Positions 7,505 through 16,004 of a stretch of 39,916 bases of DNA are shown here, in pieces. Each line of letters begins with the position of its first letter. Position 1 is the first letter of the stretch. The notes under the pieces were generated by a model, which was not told the DNA's origin, searched no databases, and saw only the letters and a program-made list of their open reading frames with translations. Source of the stretch: Ruminococcus sp. (GTDB taxonomy: Bacteria; Bacillota; Clostridia; Oscillospirales; Ruminococcaceae); assembly GCF_017464355.1 (NCBI RefSeq), contig NZ_JAFUAG010000022.1:1-39916 (forward strand), read 5' to 3'. Position numbers and translations under genes: made by a program.

Positions 7505-9304
7505 TTAGCCGCCTCCTATCGCATCAACGGGACATACCTGCCCGCAAAGTCCGCAGCCTACGCATAAGCTGGGCTCAATGGCAGCCTTGCCGTCCTTTAT
7601 AACTAAACCGGGACATCCCAGCGAGTTTATGCACTTCTTGCAGTTTATGCACTTGCCGCTGTCTATCTTAACAGGCGCCTTGCCCTTTACAAGCACCGCG
7701 CAGGGCGACTTGAATATTATGGCCTTTACACCCTTCTCCGCTGCCGCACGCTTAACGCACTCCACAGCCTCGCCGTGTTTCAGAGGGTCAACAGTCTCCA
7801 CGAACTTCACGCCTATGCCCCTCAGCACCTGCTCTATGTTCACCTTGTCCACTACCTGACCCATCATGGTCCTGCCCGTGCCGGGGTGGGGCTGGTGTCC
7901 TGTCATGGCCGTGGTGGAATTGTCCAGCACCACCAGCACCATGTCCGCCTGATTGTATACCGCATTGATAACACCCGTTATCGCCGATGCAAAGAAAGTC
8001 GAGTCACCCACAAAGGCAAAGCACTTCGTGTCAGGCTGAATGTGCCCAATGCCCTGGGCTATGTTCACTCCCGCACCCATGCACAGACAAGTGTCTACCA
8101 TGTCCAGGGGCATGGCATTGCCCAGGGTGTAGCAGCCTATGTCCCCGCAGAATACGCTCTTCTGCCCCCTCATGGCCTGCTTTACCGCATAGAAAGAAGC
8201 CCTGTGCGGACAGCCCGCACATAACACAGGCGGTCTTACAGGCAGCTCGGGCGCATCGTTTGCTGCCTCGCAGCAGCTGTCCTCAATGCCCAGCGCTTTC
8301 GCTGCCATTCCCCTTACCGAGTCGCAGGTGTTCTCGCCCGCCGCAGGCACATCGCCCGTCAGCTTGCCCTTTATCTTCTTGTCAAGACCGTACTTGCCGC
8401 ATACAAAAGTCAGCCCTCTCTCAATAACAGGGTCAAGCTCCTCTATGCACAATACCTCGTCCACACCCTTTAAAAACTCCAGCGCAGCCTCCTCAGGGAA
8501 CGGGAAAGGTGTCCCCACCTTGAATATAGCAGGCTCAGCCCCCAGCGCCTTTACAGCTTCCATAACGTAGGTGTAGCTGATACCGTGGGTAGCTATGCCG
8601 ACCTTCCCGCTGCCCGCACTCACCTTGTTAAGTCCGCTGCCGCTGAATACCGCGGAAAGCTCAGCGTTGCGCTTTTCAATGGCTCCGTGTGCCGCAAAGG
8701 ATAACCTGGGGAATATGACCCACTTCGAGGGATCTCTCACAAAGCCCTCAGGCTCCACCCTTTTGCACTCAGCCTCGTCCTTCACGACTATGCTGGCATA
8801 CCCGTGACAGACTCTCGTAGTCGGCCTGAAAAGTACAGGTGTGTGATACTTCTCCGAATATTCAAAAGCCTCCTGTATCATGTCATAGGCTTCCTGTACC
8901 GATGAGGGGTCAAAGCAGGGGAGCTTCGAGTACCCCGCAAAGGTCCTTGTGTCCTGTTCCGTCTGCGAAGATATAGGCCCCGGGTCGTCCGCCACCATAA
9001 TGACCATTCCGCCCTTTACACCTATGTAAGCCAGGCTCATCAGCGGGTCGGAAGCCACGTTCAGCCCCACCTGCTTCATAGTCACCATAGTCCGTGCGCC
9101 GCAGTAAGCAGCACCCGCCCCCAGCTCCAGCGCAGCCTTCTCATTAACGGACCACTCCACATACAGTCCGCCGTCGTTGCACTTAGCCGCTGTTTCCAGC
9201 ACCTCGGTAGAAGGTGTCCCGGGATACCCCGACACCACATTCAATCCCGCCGCTATCGCACCTCTGGCAATAGCCGCATTGCCCATCAAAAACTCACTAT
9301 GCAT
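7505..9304 (-). CDS. iorA: Indolepyruvate ferredoxin oxidoreductase, alpha subunit
   Basis: This 599-residue protein is the thiamine-diphosphate-binding catalytic subunit. The N-terminal pyrimidine-binding domain shows VVSGYPGTPSTEVLE. The diphosphate-binding domain shows CAGCPHR, GDIGCYTLG and GDSTFFASAITG, followed by LDNSTTAMTGHQPHPG. Two [4Fe-4S] ferredoxin motifs close the protein: Cys552, 555, 558 and 564, and Cys581, 584, 587 and 591. The start is ATG at 9304 with AGGAG 7 nt upstream. iorB follows after one base. I found no strong promoter in the repeat-filled region upstream, and no adjacent acyl-CoA synthetase. All cofactor motifs are intact, so an active enzyme is expected. Confidence 0.96.
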   Translation of the reverse strand: MHSEFLMGNAAIARGAIAAGLNVVSGYPGTPSTEVLETAAKCNDGGLYVEWSVNEKAALELGAGAAYCGARTMVTMKQVGLNVASDPLMSLAYIGVKGGMVIMVADDPGPISSQTEQDTRTFAGYSKLPCFDPSSVQEAYDMIQEAFEYSEKYHTPVLFRPTTRVCHGYASIVVKDEAECKRVEPEGFVRDPSKWVIFPRLSFAAHGAIEKRNAELSAVFSGSGLNKVSAGSGKVGIATHGISYTYVMEAVKALGAEPAIFKVGTPFPFPEEAALEFLKGVDEVLCIEELDPVIERGLTFVCGKYGLDKKIKGKLTGDVPAAGENTCDSVRGMAAKALGIEDSCCEAANDAPELPVRPPVLCAGCPHRASFYAVKQAMRGQKSVFCGDIGCYTLGNAMPLDMVDTCLCMGAGVNIAQGIGHIQPDTKCFAFVGDSTFFASAITGVINAVYNQADMVLVVLDNSTTAMTGHQPHPGTGRTMMGQVVDKVNIEQVLRGIGVKFVETVDPLKHGEAVECVKRAAAEKGVKAIIFKSPCAVLVKGKAPVKIDSGKCINCKKCINSLGCPGLVIKDGKAAIEPSLCVGCGLCGQVCPVDAIGGG

Positions 9305-9339
9305 CTTAATTCTCCTATCTCAAATGGTGAATATCTATT

Positions 9340-9570
9340 TAAATGGGGACTTGCCCCCGCCATTGTCTTACCACAAAACCCTAGTCCGCAAGGCAGGGTG
9401 TGCCTTATACAAGGGTAGGGTGGGGGCTTGCCCCCACCATTTCCCCCATAGACTTTCACTATATGCCCCGCATTCTCGCCAACTTTGAAATAAACGATTA
9501 TTTTAAATGTGGGCACACCCAAAACTTGTAGGGCGGGGGCAGGTGCAACTGCGTTGGCATCACCCCCGCC
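9340..9570. repeat. Mosaic repeats upstream of iorA (with hairpin copy c)
   Basis: The gap 9305-9915 has no gene. This half contains GGGGACTTGCCCCCGCCATTG, GGGTAGGGTGGGGGCTTGC with a CCCCCACC complement, and GCCCCGCATTCTCGCC-like modules. All have counterparts in 11986-12160, in a different order. It also holds the 40-bp hairpin copy c at 9531-9570, whose inner stem reads GTGCAACTGCGTTGGCAT. Confidence 0.7.
9531..9570. repeat. 40-bp covarying hairpin, copy c
   Basis: The outer stem GGGCGGGGGC/CCCCCGCC is unchanged from copies a and b. The inner pairs become GTGC(AAC)TGC(GTT)GGCAT, so A-T pairs of a and b are replaced by G-C pairs, and GAC/GTC by AAC/GTT. No T-tail follows. Confidence 0.7.
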
Positions 9571-9673
9571 GAATTGTCCTCACACCGCCGTATTCTCCCA
9601 CAAACTTCCGCTTATGCCCCGCATTCTCACAAACTTTCGCTTTATGCCCCTGTTCTCCCCGACTTTTGTCATT

Positions 9674-9828
9674 AACGATTATTTTAAATGGGGGCTTCGC
9701 CCCCATACCCCCCTGCGCACCAAGACCCTCACGCAGTAACTTGACCGTCGTTCGCTCATTCGCTCGTTCCTCGCTCATTCGTTCACTATGGTCAAGGCGT
9801 GCTCGGGTCTTGGCTTGCCGTGGTTCTA
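9674..9828. repeat. 155-bp direct repeat flanking pulA, downstream copy
   Basis: The segment from AACGATTATTTTAAATGGGG to TTGGCTTGCCGTGGTTCTA is nearly identical to 12156-12309 on the other side of pulA. It folds into a long hairpin: CCAAGACCC pairs with GGGTCTTGG, CACGC with GCGTG, and CTTGACC with GGTCAAG, around a CGTTCGCTCATTCGCTCG core. Confidence 0.85.
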
Positions 9829-9915
9829 ATAATGCTTTGCGTGCAACGTTTTGCCATTCTTATAATGCTTTGCCGTCCACACGGCAGAACAACACCCTTG
9901 CGCTCATGTCAACAA

Positions 9916-11883
9916 TTATGAATTCCTCTTAAACACCGTCGCCGCCAGAGGTGCCACCCTGACATACCCCGAGCATTCCGTTTCGTCAATAGCTCCGAAT
10001 TCGTCCAGCCTCCGCTGAAATATCCCCCAGGGCAGATTGAAATATCTCTCCTCGGGATAGGGGTTCAGCGCTATGACAAAGCATTCCTTGTCATCCTCCA
10101 GCTTCCATACCACCAGGTTGTAGTCCCCCGTGTCCAGAAACTGCAAGTGCCGTTCCACCGAACCCTTGTCCGCCAGCCTGAAAAGCGGGCTCGATCTCCT
10201 CAGCTTTATCAGCGCCTTGTAGTAGTTGAAAACACACCTGTATTTGTTCTTCTTGTCCCATTTTATCGCATTGGTGAAGTCGGGTGCATTGTAGCTGTCG
10301 TGGCTGTAAATGTTTACCTCGTTGGGGCTCTCGCCCTCCGCCAGCTTTCTCGGCTTGCTCCTCAGGAAATCCTGCCCCAGCTGTATAAAAGGCATACCCT
10401 GGGAAAGTATTATTATCGCCGCCGCCAGCCTGTCCATTTTTATAAGATCCTCAGGGGAATAATGGTTGCTCCCCGATATCTTCAGCTTGTCCCACAGCGT
10501 GTGGTTGTCGTGTGCCTCCGCATAGTTCACAGCCTGTGTAGGCTCAAAAGCCCAGCAGGCCTCCGAGGCGTCCTTAAGCTGATAGTGCGGCACCGACCCC
10601 GCTATCCCCCGCCTCAGTATCGAAGCCGTGTTGCGGTTGCCGCTGATAAATCCCAGGTCGTAAGGGTTGAATGTGCCGCCCTTTACCGAATCCCTGATGT
10701 TGTCGTTGAAAAGCCCCACTCTCCCGAAGCTGTAGCTGTTCCACTTGTATGCCAGCTTGTCCGCCGCCAAAGGGGACTCTCCCCCCGTCCAGCCCTCGCC
10801 GTACATCAGCAGCTGCGGGTCTATCTTGTTCAGTTCGTCCCTGATCAGGTTCACCGTGTCGATGTCGTGCAGCGCCATAAGGTCGAACCTGAACCCGTCT
10901 ACCTTGTATTCCGTTGCCCAGAATTTCAGCGAGTCTATCATAAATTTGCGGAACATCAGGTGGTCGGAAGCTGTTTCGTTCCCGCACCCCGAACCGTTTG
11001 AAAAACTGCCGTCCTTCCTCGTGCGGTGGTAGTACCTCGGGAAAGCCTTCTCAAAGGAACTTTCCTCCGTGTAATATGTATGGTTGTATACCACGTCCAT
11101 GATGACCCCTATGCCGTTCTTGTGCAGGGTCATCACCAGTTCCTTGAATTCTCTTATCCTGCACTTCGGGTCAGCAGGGTCGGTGGAATATGACCCCTCA
11201 AGACAGTTGTAGTTCTTCGGGTCGTAGCCCCAGTTGTACTGCCCCTTCTCAGGGTGCGCCTCATCGACGGTCGCATAGTCCGCCACAGGCAGCAGATGAA
11301 CGTGAGTCACCCCCAGCTCTTTCAGGTGGTCAAGACAGGTCTCCGACCTCCCGCACCTTGTCCTGCTGTGTGTAAATCCCGGGAATTTCCCCCTGTGCTC
11401 AGGACAGACCCCCGAGCTCTCATCAATGGAAAAATCCCTCACATGGCATTCGTATACTATGGCCTGACAAGCGTTCTCGCACTCAGGCTTTTTCACCTTG
11501 TCCCAGCCCGCAGGGTCAGTGGTCGAAAAGTCCACCACAGCGCCCCTGTTGCCGTTTATACCGCAGGCCTTGGCGTAGATGTCTATAGTCTCCACCCTGT
11601 TGTGGGCATTCTCAAACTCATAGGAGAACGTGTAGAACAGCCCGTCGCAGCTGCGGAAAAGCTCCACATACCACACACCCTTGTCCAGTTTCTCCATAGG
11701 CAGTGTTTCAATGCGGTTGTCACCCTCCCCGTCAAGATAAAGGTTCAGGTACACCCCCGTAGCCAGCGGCGACCATGTCTTGAACACCGTCCTGTCCTTA
11801 TTCTCCCCGACAATGCTTGCCCCAAGGTCATCACCGTCGTAATAATACTTCTTGTCGATCTCTGCCGCATTGTATCTCAGCAA
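9916..11883 (-). CDS. pulA: Type I pullulanase (glycogen/starch debranching, GH13)
   Basis: The 655-residue enzyme hydrolyses alpha-1,6 branches in pullulan, starch or glycogen fragments. An N-terminal CBM48-like beta domain (about 20-115) precedes the GH13 barrel. YNWGYDPKNY (216-225) is the type I pullulanase signature. Region I is DVVYNH (263-268), the nucleophile is Asp334 in GFRFDLMA, the acid/base is Glu363 in YGEGW, and the transition-state Asp459 is in EAHDNH. There is no signal peptide, so the enzyme is probably cytoplasmic. The start is a TTG at 11883 preceded by GGTGA; no upstream ATG is available in frame. The C-terminal codons and TAA stop lie in the GAATTCATAATTG end of a mosaic repeat. 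The gene is flanked by 155-bp direct repeats 2.5 kb apart. Confidence 0.95.
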   Translation of the reverse strand: MLRYNAAEIDKKYYYDGDDLGASIVGENKDRTVFKTWSPLATGVYLNLYLDGEGDNRIETLPMEKLDKGVWYVELFRSCDGLFYTFSYEFENAHNRVETIDIYAKACGINGNRGAVVDFSTTDPAGWDKVKKPECENACQAIVYECHVRDFSIDESSGVCPEHRGKFPGFTHSRTRCGRSETCLDHLKELGVTHVHLLPVADYATVDEAHPEKGQYNWGYDPKNYNCLEGSYSTDPADPKCRIREFKELVMTLHKNGIGVIMDVVYNHTYYTEESSFEKAFPRYYHRTRKDGSFSNGSGCGNETASDHLMFRKFMIDSLKFWATEYKVDGFRFDLMALHDIDTVNLIRDELNKIDPQLLMYGEGWTGGESPLAADKLAYKWNSYSFGRVGLFNDNIRDSVKGGTFNPYDLGFISGNRNTASILRRGIAGSVPHYQLKDASEACWAFEPTQAVNYAEAHDNHTLWDKLKISGSNHYSPEDLIKMDRLAAAIIILSQGMPFIQLGQDFLRSKPRKLAEGESPNEVNIYSHDSYNAPDFTNAIKWDKKNKYRCVFNYYKALIKLRRSSPLFRLADKGSVERHLQFLDTGDYNLVVWKLEDDKECFVIALNPYPEERYFNLPWGIFQRRLDEFGAIDETECSGYVRVAPLAATVFKRNS

Positions 11884-11985
11884 TTAGTTCACCAACTTCA
11901 TAAAAAAATTCTCAGGGAACGCTCCCCATATCTCAAAAAAAAATTCCCGCCCAAAAATTACTTTAGGCCACACCCCAAACCGGCA

Positions 11986-12025
11986 GGGCGGGGGCAGATG
12001 CAACTGCGTTGGCATCGCCCCCGCC
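11986..12025. repeat. 40-bp covarying hairpin, copy d
   Basis: The outer stem matches the other copies; the inner stem is GATGC(AAC)TGC(GTT)GGCATC, complete on both sides. With copies a and b this gives compensating changes at three inner base pairs. It lies in the 11884-12493 gap, which has no gene. Confidence 0.75.
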
Positions 12026-12155
12026 ATTGTCTTACCACAAACCCCTCGTCCGCAATGCAGGGTGTGCTTTATACAAGGGTAGGGTGGGGGCTTGCCCCCG
12101 CCGTTTCTCCCACAAACTTCCGCCATATGCCCCGCATTCTCGCCAACTTTGAAAT

Positions 12156-12503
12156 AAACGATTATCTAAATGGGGGCTTCGCCCCCATACCCCCCTGCGC
12201 ACCAAGACCCTCACGCAGTAACTTGACCGTCGTTCGCTCATTCGCTCGTTCCTCACTCATTCGTTCACTATGGTCAAGGCGTGCTCGGGTCTTGGCTTGC
12301 CGTGGTTCTGACATTGCTCTGCCTGTGGCAACTTTGGCTTTGCTCTTGTCGTTCGCTGTGCATTTTGGTTTCGTACCTTGGTGATTGAGAGGCTCTGCCT
12401 CTCAAACTCTCCGCAAGCCTTTCGCGAAAGGCTTGACCCAAAGCTCCCTTCCTTGGCATTCTCCGCCTGAACTGCAAACTTTCGCCATAAGAATTATGAA
12501 TTA
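12156..12503. repeat. 155-bp direct repeat flanking pulA (upstream copy) plus mosaic repeat
   Basis: 12156-12309 repeats 9674-9828 in the same orientation. It is followed directly by a member of the 1-636 family: TTGGTGATTGAGAGGCTCTG with a perfect GAGAGGC/GCCTCTC stem, AAGCCTTTCGCGAAAGGCTT, and CCTTGGCATTCTCCGC, ending in GAATTATGAATTACA. That end contains the psd stop codon at 12494-12496. Confidence 0.8.
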
Positions 12504-13366
12504 CAAACCGCCAGCTGTTCCCCCTGAAGTACCTTGGTCTCACAGCCGTCCTCAGTGTTCTTCAAAAGGTCTTCATCAACTATGGCCTTGCCTTTCTCCA
12601 GAAGTAAAACAATGGTCGAACCGCCGAACTCAAAATAGCCCTTCTCTTCGCCCTGCCTTACCCTGTGGTTCCCCCATGGGTGATGATTGCTTATCCTGCC
12701 CACCAGCAAAGCCCCTACTTCCATTTGTATCACATCGCCGAAATGCTCCGTGCGTATCATGCAGTAGTGTCTAGTGTTCTCTTTGTAGACCTCCACATGG
12801 CGGTTGGCCACAGGGTTCACCGTGTTCAGGAAACCCTCTATCACCCTGTCATGGCTCTTTATCCCGCTGAGAGGGTATATGTAGCGGTGGTAGTCATCTA
12901 CGCTCAGCCTTATCACCAGCGCATATCCCCCCGCATACTTCGCCGCCAGCTTCTTGTCCCTCAGCAGACTTTCCACATTGTATACCGAGTTCTTTATCAC
13001 AAAGCTGTTGGCATTGGTTATGGCATAAGCGCTTACCTTTCCGTCCGAGGGCGATACCAGCTTCTTCTCATCAGGCTCAAAATACCTCCGCCCCTCCTTT
13101 ATCTTCCTCGTGAAGAAATCATTGAAAGAGGTGTACTGCTTGTCCTCGTAGTCGAACATATCTATCTTGTTGTTCTCCGCGAACTGCTCTATGAACCCGC
13201 TGCTCATCCTGCTCGAAAGCACCTTCCTGCTCAGCTTTGAAAGGGCAGGCAGCGACGCTATCTCCAGCAGGCTCCTGCCTATGTAGCTGTCGTATGCATC
13301 ATTCAGCAGCCTGTCCTGCTTGGTAGTCACCTTGTAGGTGTGCCCCTGACGATCTCTGTATTTCAT
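12494..13366 (-). CDS. psd: Phosphatidylserine decarboxylase proenzyme
   Basis: This 290-residue proenzyme decarboxylates phosphatidylserine to phosphatidylethanolamine at the membrane. It self-cleaves before Ser250 in the GGST motif (248-251), and the Ser becomes the pyruvoyl group. Other family landmarks are FNDFFTRKI (81-89), SPSDGK (105-110), VDDYHRYIYPLSG (156-168) and VGRISNHHPWG (222-232). GGST in place of LGST is common in the clostridial Psd type. The start is ATG at 13366 with AAAGGAGG upstream. The last residues (CNS) and the TAA stop come from the abutting TAATTCATAATTC repeat. The substrate is supplied by PssA, encoded upstream on the same strand. A possible -10 (TATACT, 13421-13416) and a UUCG hairpin lie between mutS-like and psd. 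Confidence 0.95.
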   Translation of the reverse strand: MKYRDRQGHTYKVTTKQDRLLNDAYDSYIGRSLLEIASLPALSKLSRKVLSSRMSSGFIEQFAENNKIDMFDYEDKQYTSFNDFFTRKIKEGRRYFEPDEKKLVSPSDGKVSAYAITNANSFVIKNSVYNVESLLRDKKLAAKYAGGYALVIRLSVDDYHRYIYPLSGIKSHDRVIEGFLNTVNPVANRHVEVYKENTRHYCMIRTEHFGDVIQMEVGALLVGRISNHHPWGNHRVRQGEEKGYFEFGGSTIVLLLEKGKAIVDEDLLKNTEDGCETKVLQGEQLAVCNS

Positions 13367-13452
13367 TTTTTCGTTCCTCCTTTACACAATGCAATGTGCG
13401 GTACATATCCCTGTAAGTATAGTGTATCTCAGATAGTACAAAATATCCTTGG

Positions 13453-13494
13453 TATGTGCTGTTCCCCGAGCTTCGGCAGGGGAGACAGCACATA
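13453..13494. other. Strong hairpin with TTCG loop between the MutS-like gene and psd
   Basis: TATGTGCTGT (13453-13462) pairs perfectly with ACAGCACATA (13485-13494), and CCCC/GGGG and GC/GC continue the stem to a CTTCGG-type loop. There is no T-run, so it looks like an RNA-processing or stability element, or a weak attenuator, rather than a classical terminator. Confidence 0.6.
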
Positions 13495-13539
13495 AACGTT
13501 CAGTTTCATATCATAAGTCTGCCTGCCGTGACCCGCCGC

Positions 13540-15180
13540 CTATTCAGCCGCCGCTTTCTCAGCCCCCGCAACTATCTCCTCAGGGAAGCCTATCACCCGC
13601 AGCAGCTTTATAGCATTGCAGGAGGAGCTTATCCCCCTGTGCAGCTTGTAGTCGAACTTTACGTCCTCGCTGCCTATCACCTCCGAGAAGTAGTAGTTGT
13701 CGTACTTCCCCTCAAAAGCCTTTGCCAGTTCAAGGTCGTGGGTCGCCACGATAAGCATACATTTCTTGTCCGCAAAATATTCCAGTATGGCCTTTGAAGC
13801 CCCTATGCGCTCTCTCGTGTTCGTGCCTTTCAGTATCTCGTCAATGGCCAGGAAAAGCAGCCTGTCCCCGCGGCAAAGCTCTACCATTCTCTTAAGGTAC
13901 TTTATCTCACGGATATAATAGCTCTCACCCGAAAGCACATCGTCCCTTACCGCCATGGAGGTTATCACCCCGCAGCAGGGTATCACCGCACTTTCCGCCG
14001 TGCAGGTGTGTATCGTCTGCCCCAGTATAAGGTTTATGGCCGCAGATTTTATAAACGTCGATTTACCCGAGGCATTCGAGCCCGTTATCAGCCCGTTCCT
14101 CTCATGAGTGTAGTCGTTTGCCACCGCCCCTGCAATGGCAGGGTGTACCAGCCCCTCAAAGGAGAACTTGTCCTCTCCCGTAAATTCAGGCACACAGCAG
14201 TTTCTCAGGCTCTTCCTGTAGGAAGCCGCCGCTATGGCGCAGTCGAGCCTGCCCACATATTTGTATACCCTCATGCATTCGCCGCTTTTTCCCTCTATCT
14301 CCGCTACCAGCCTGTCGTACATGATAAAGTCTGTCATAAAAGGCCCCAGCAGATATGTGATAAGTACGCTCATAGGGTCGCCGTTGTCCGAAGCGCTCCT
14401 CATCTCCAGGAAAGCCGCCTTCTTAGCAGCCCCCCTCATGGCCTCCAGATCACCGCCTATGTCCCCCGAATGCTCGGGTATCAGCTCCTTAAGGGCAAAA
14501 GCCGTGTTCAGCAGCCTGCCCAGCCCGAACATGGACTTTATGTTCACGTCCATCTTCTCTTTCTTTATCCCGTGTACCGTCATGTTGAAAACGTATATCA
14601 CCACAGGCAGCAGCAGCGCCTTTGCGGTGTGTATCACCGCCGCAAATACTATCGAAAGTACCAGCAGTACCGCCAGTACATAATATAGCTTAACATTTTT
14701 TACCCGCAGCACACCCGCCGCCTTTATTATCACAGGCACATCGTAGTCTATGTACCTCTTTCCCAGCGAGTACAGCTTCTTCCGTACCTTGAAGCGCTTC
14801 TCAGCGTCCCCGTCAAAGTCACGGGCCATTTTCTCAAATCCCGAAAGCTCTTCCTTGTCCGCCCGCAGGTCGTGCAGCCTTTCATACATATACTGCTCTC
14901 CCGCAAAGCTGTCAGTGTGGTCAGCCAGCGCGAAGACCGTGTCCATGCCCAGATCGTCCCAGGTTATGTCATCTACCCTGTAGCCCTCGGGTATCTCCTC
15001 CTGCTCACAAAGATAAAGCTGCTCTATGTTCCCCAGCATATCCGGCCGCGAAGCCATGTCCGCCCTGACCGTGCCATAGGAATTTCGCAGATACCTCTCG
15101 GTCTCCTTCTTCCTCTTTATGTCCTGCCATACTATTATACCTATGGCAAGAGCTATCGCTCCCGCGATCATCCAAAGCAT
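13540..15180 (-). CDS. Membrane-anchored MutS-family ATPase
   Basis: The 546-residue protein has an N-terminal transmembrane helix (about 3-18), a middle hydrophobic pair (about 165-200) and a C-terminal MutS domain V. Walker A is GSNASGKST (367-375), Walker B LLFLAIDE (441-448), followed by KGTNTRERIGASKAI and the H-loop ATHDLEL. The mismatch-recognition and connector domains of true MutS are absent, so it is not a mismatch repair enzyme. Membrane MutS-like proteins of this type occur widely in Firmicutes, but their role is unknown to me. The start is ATG at 15180 with GGTGA upstream. It lies between pssA (110 nt) and psd (173 nt) on the same strand, which hints at a membrane-linked role. 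Confidence 0.85.
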   Translation of the reverse strand: MLWMIAGAIALAIGIIVWQDIKRKKETERYLRNSYGTVRADMASRPDMLGNIEQLYLCEQEEIPEGYRVDDITWDDLGMDTVFALADHTDSFAGEQYMYERLHDLRADKEELSGFEKMARDFDGDAEKRFKVRKKLYSLGKRYIDYDVPVIIKAAGVLRVKNVKLYYVLAVLLVLSIVFAAVIHTAKALLLPVVIYVFNMTVHGIKKEKMDVNIKSMFGLGRLLNTAFALKELIPEHSGDIGGDLEAMRGAAKKAAFLEMRSASDNGDPMSVLITYLLGPFMTDFIMYDRLVAEIEGKSGECMRVYKYVGRLDCAIAAASYRKSLRNCCVPEFTGEDKFSFEGLVHPAIAGAVANDYTHERNGLITGSNASGKSTFIKSAAINLILGQTIHTCTAESAVIPCCGVITSMAVRDDVLSGESYYIREIKYLKRMVELCRGDRLLFLAIDEILKGTNTRERIGASKAILEYFADKKCMLIVATHDLELAKAFEGKYDNYYFSEVIGSEDVKFDYKLHRGISSSCNAIKLLRVIGFPEEIVAGAEKAAAE

Positions 15181-15290
15181 ATCTGTTCACCTGTCCTTTT
15201 GTTGTTTTTCTCTTTCTCCCTGTATCTTTTTGTATCACCGATATCGCCGTGCAGCCGCACAGCCCCGCTGACAGCTTTTTTCTGTATCTG

Positions 15291-15929
15291 TCAGATTATA
15301 TGCTCCATCTTAAGGTAGCTGAAGAATATCACTATAGCCAGCGCGAACATTATCAGCAGCGCCTTGTTGTTGGGCTTGTTCACCTTTATCCTCGCCACGA
15401 AGAGTATGGATATCAGCATGAGAAATCCCTGGAAAACATAAGGGAAGATGTGGGGCGGTATGTTGTGCCTGCCCACATATAACAGGGGAAGCACCGCACT
15501 TACGCTCGTCACAGGCAGTCCCTCGTATTCCTTGCGGTTCTCCGTGGTGCTGCGCTGTCTTTCCTCCTCCATAACGTTGAAGTATCCCAGCCTTATCACC
15601 GCCGCCAGCACTATCATCAGCGAGGGTATGAGCTTCATGGGGTAAACACTGTCATAGTGATAGCCCAGCACAGCAGGGAAGACACCAAAGCATACCAGGT
15701 CACACAGCGAATCTATCTGTATGCCGAATACCTTCTCATGGTCGGAACGGTTCTTCATGCTCCTTGCTATCTTGCCGTCAAACAGGTCGCATATGCCCGA
15801 TATCACCAGGCAGAAGAAAGCAACAGCCTCATGCCCCTCGAACACCTGTGTTATACCGAAGACCGAAGAAAGCAGACCTATATAAGTAAGTATAACCGAA
15901 TAATTGTAAAATCCAATCATATTTATCAC
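15291..15929 (-). CDS. pssA: CDP-diacylglycerol-serine O-phosphatidyltransferase
   Basis: The 212-residue membrane enzyme joins serine to CDP-diacylglycerol to make phosphatidylserine. The CDP-alcohol phosphotransferase motif reads DLFDGKIAR, then FGIQIDSLCD, with the spacing seen in the Bacillus-type PssA (12 residues instead of 8 between AR and G). About six hydrophobic helices are visible. The frame opens with GTG at 15929, three codons before an ATG at 15920; the AGGATAAA ribosome site lies too close to the GTG and rather far from the ATG, so the start is uncertain by three residues. The product is the substrate of Psd, encoded two genes downstream on the same strand. Confidence 0.92.
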   Translation of the reverse strand: MINMIGFYNYSVILTYIGLLSSVFGITQVFEGHEAVAFFCLVISGICDLFDGKIARSMKNRSDHEKVFGIQIDSLCDLVCFGVFPAVLGYHYDSVYPMKLIPSLMIVLAAVIRLGYFNVMEEERQRSTTENRKEYEGLPVTSVSAVLPLLYVGRHNIPPHIFPYVFQGFLMLISILFVARIKVNKPNNKALLIMFALAIVIFFSYLKMEHII

Positions 15930-16004
15930 TTTATCCTATCTTAAAAAATTTTACCATATAAATATATATCCCGGGAAAAACAACGATCTTACCCCAATTA
16001 CCCC

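Noticed and set aside
9507-9932. Frames of about 76-141 codons in the repeats beside pulA
   Set aside because: The same sequence recurs on the other side of pulA in altered order, and the frames follow the repeat, not a conserved protein.
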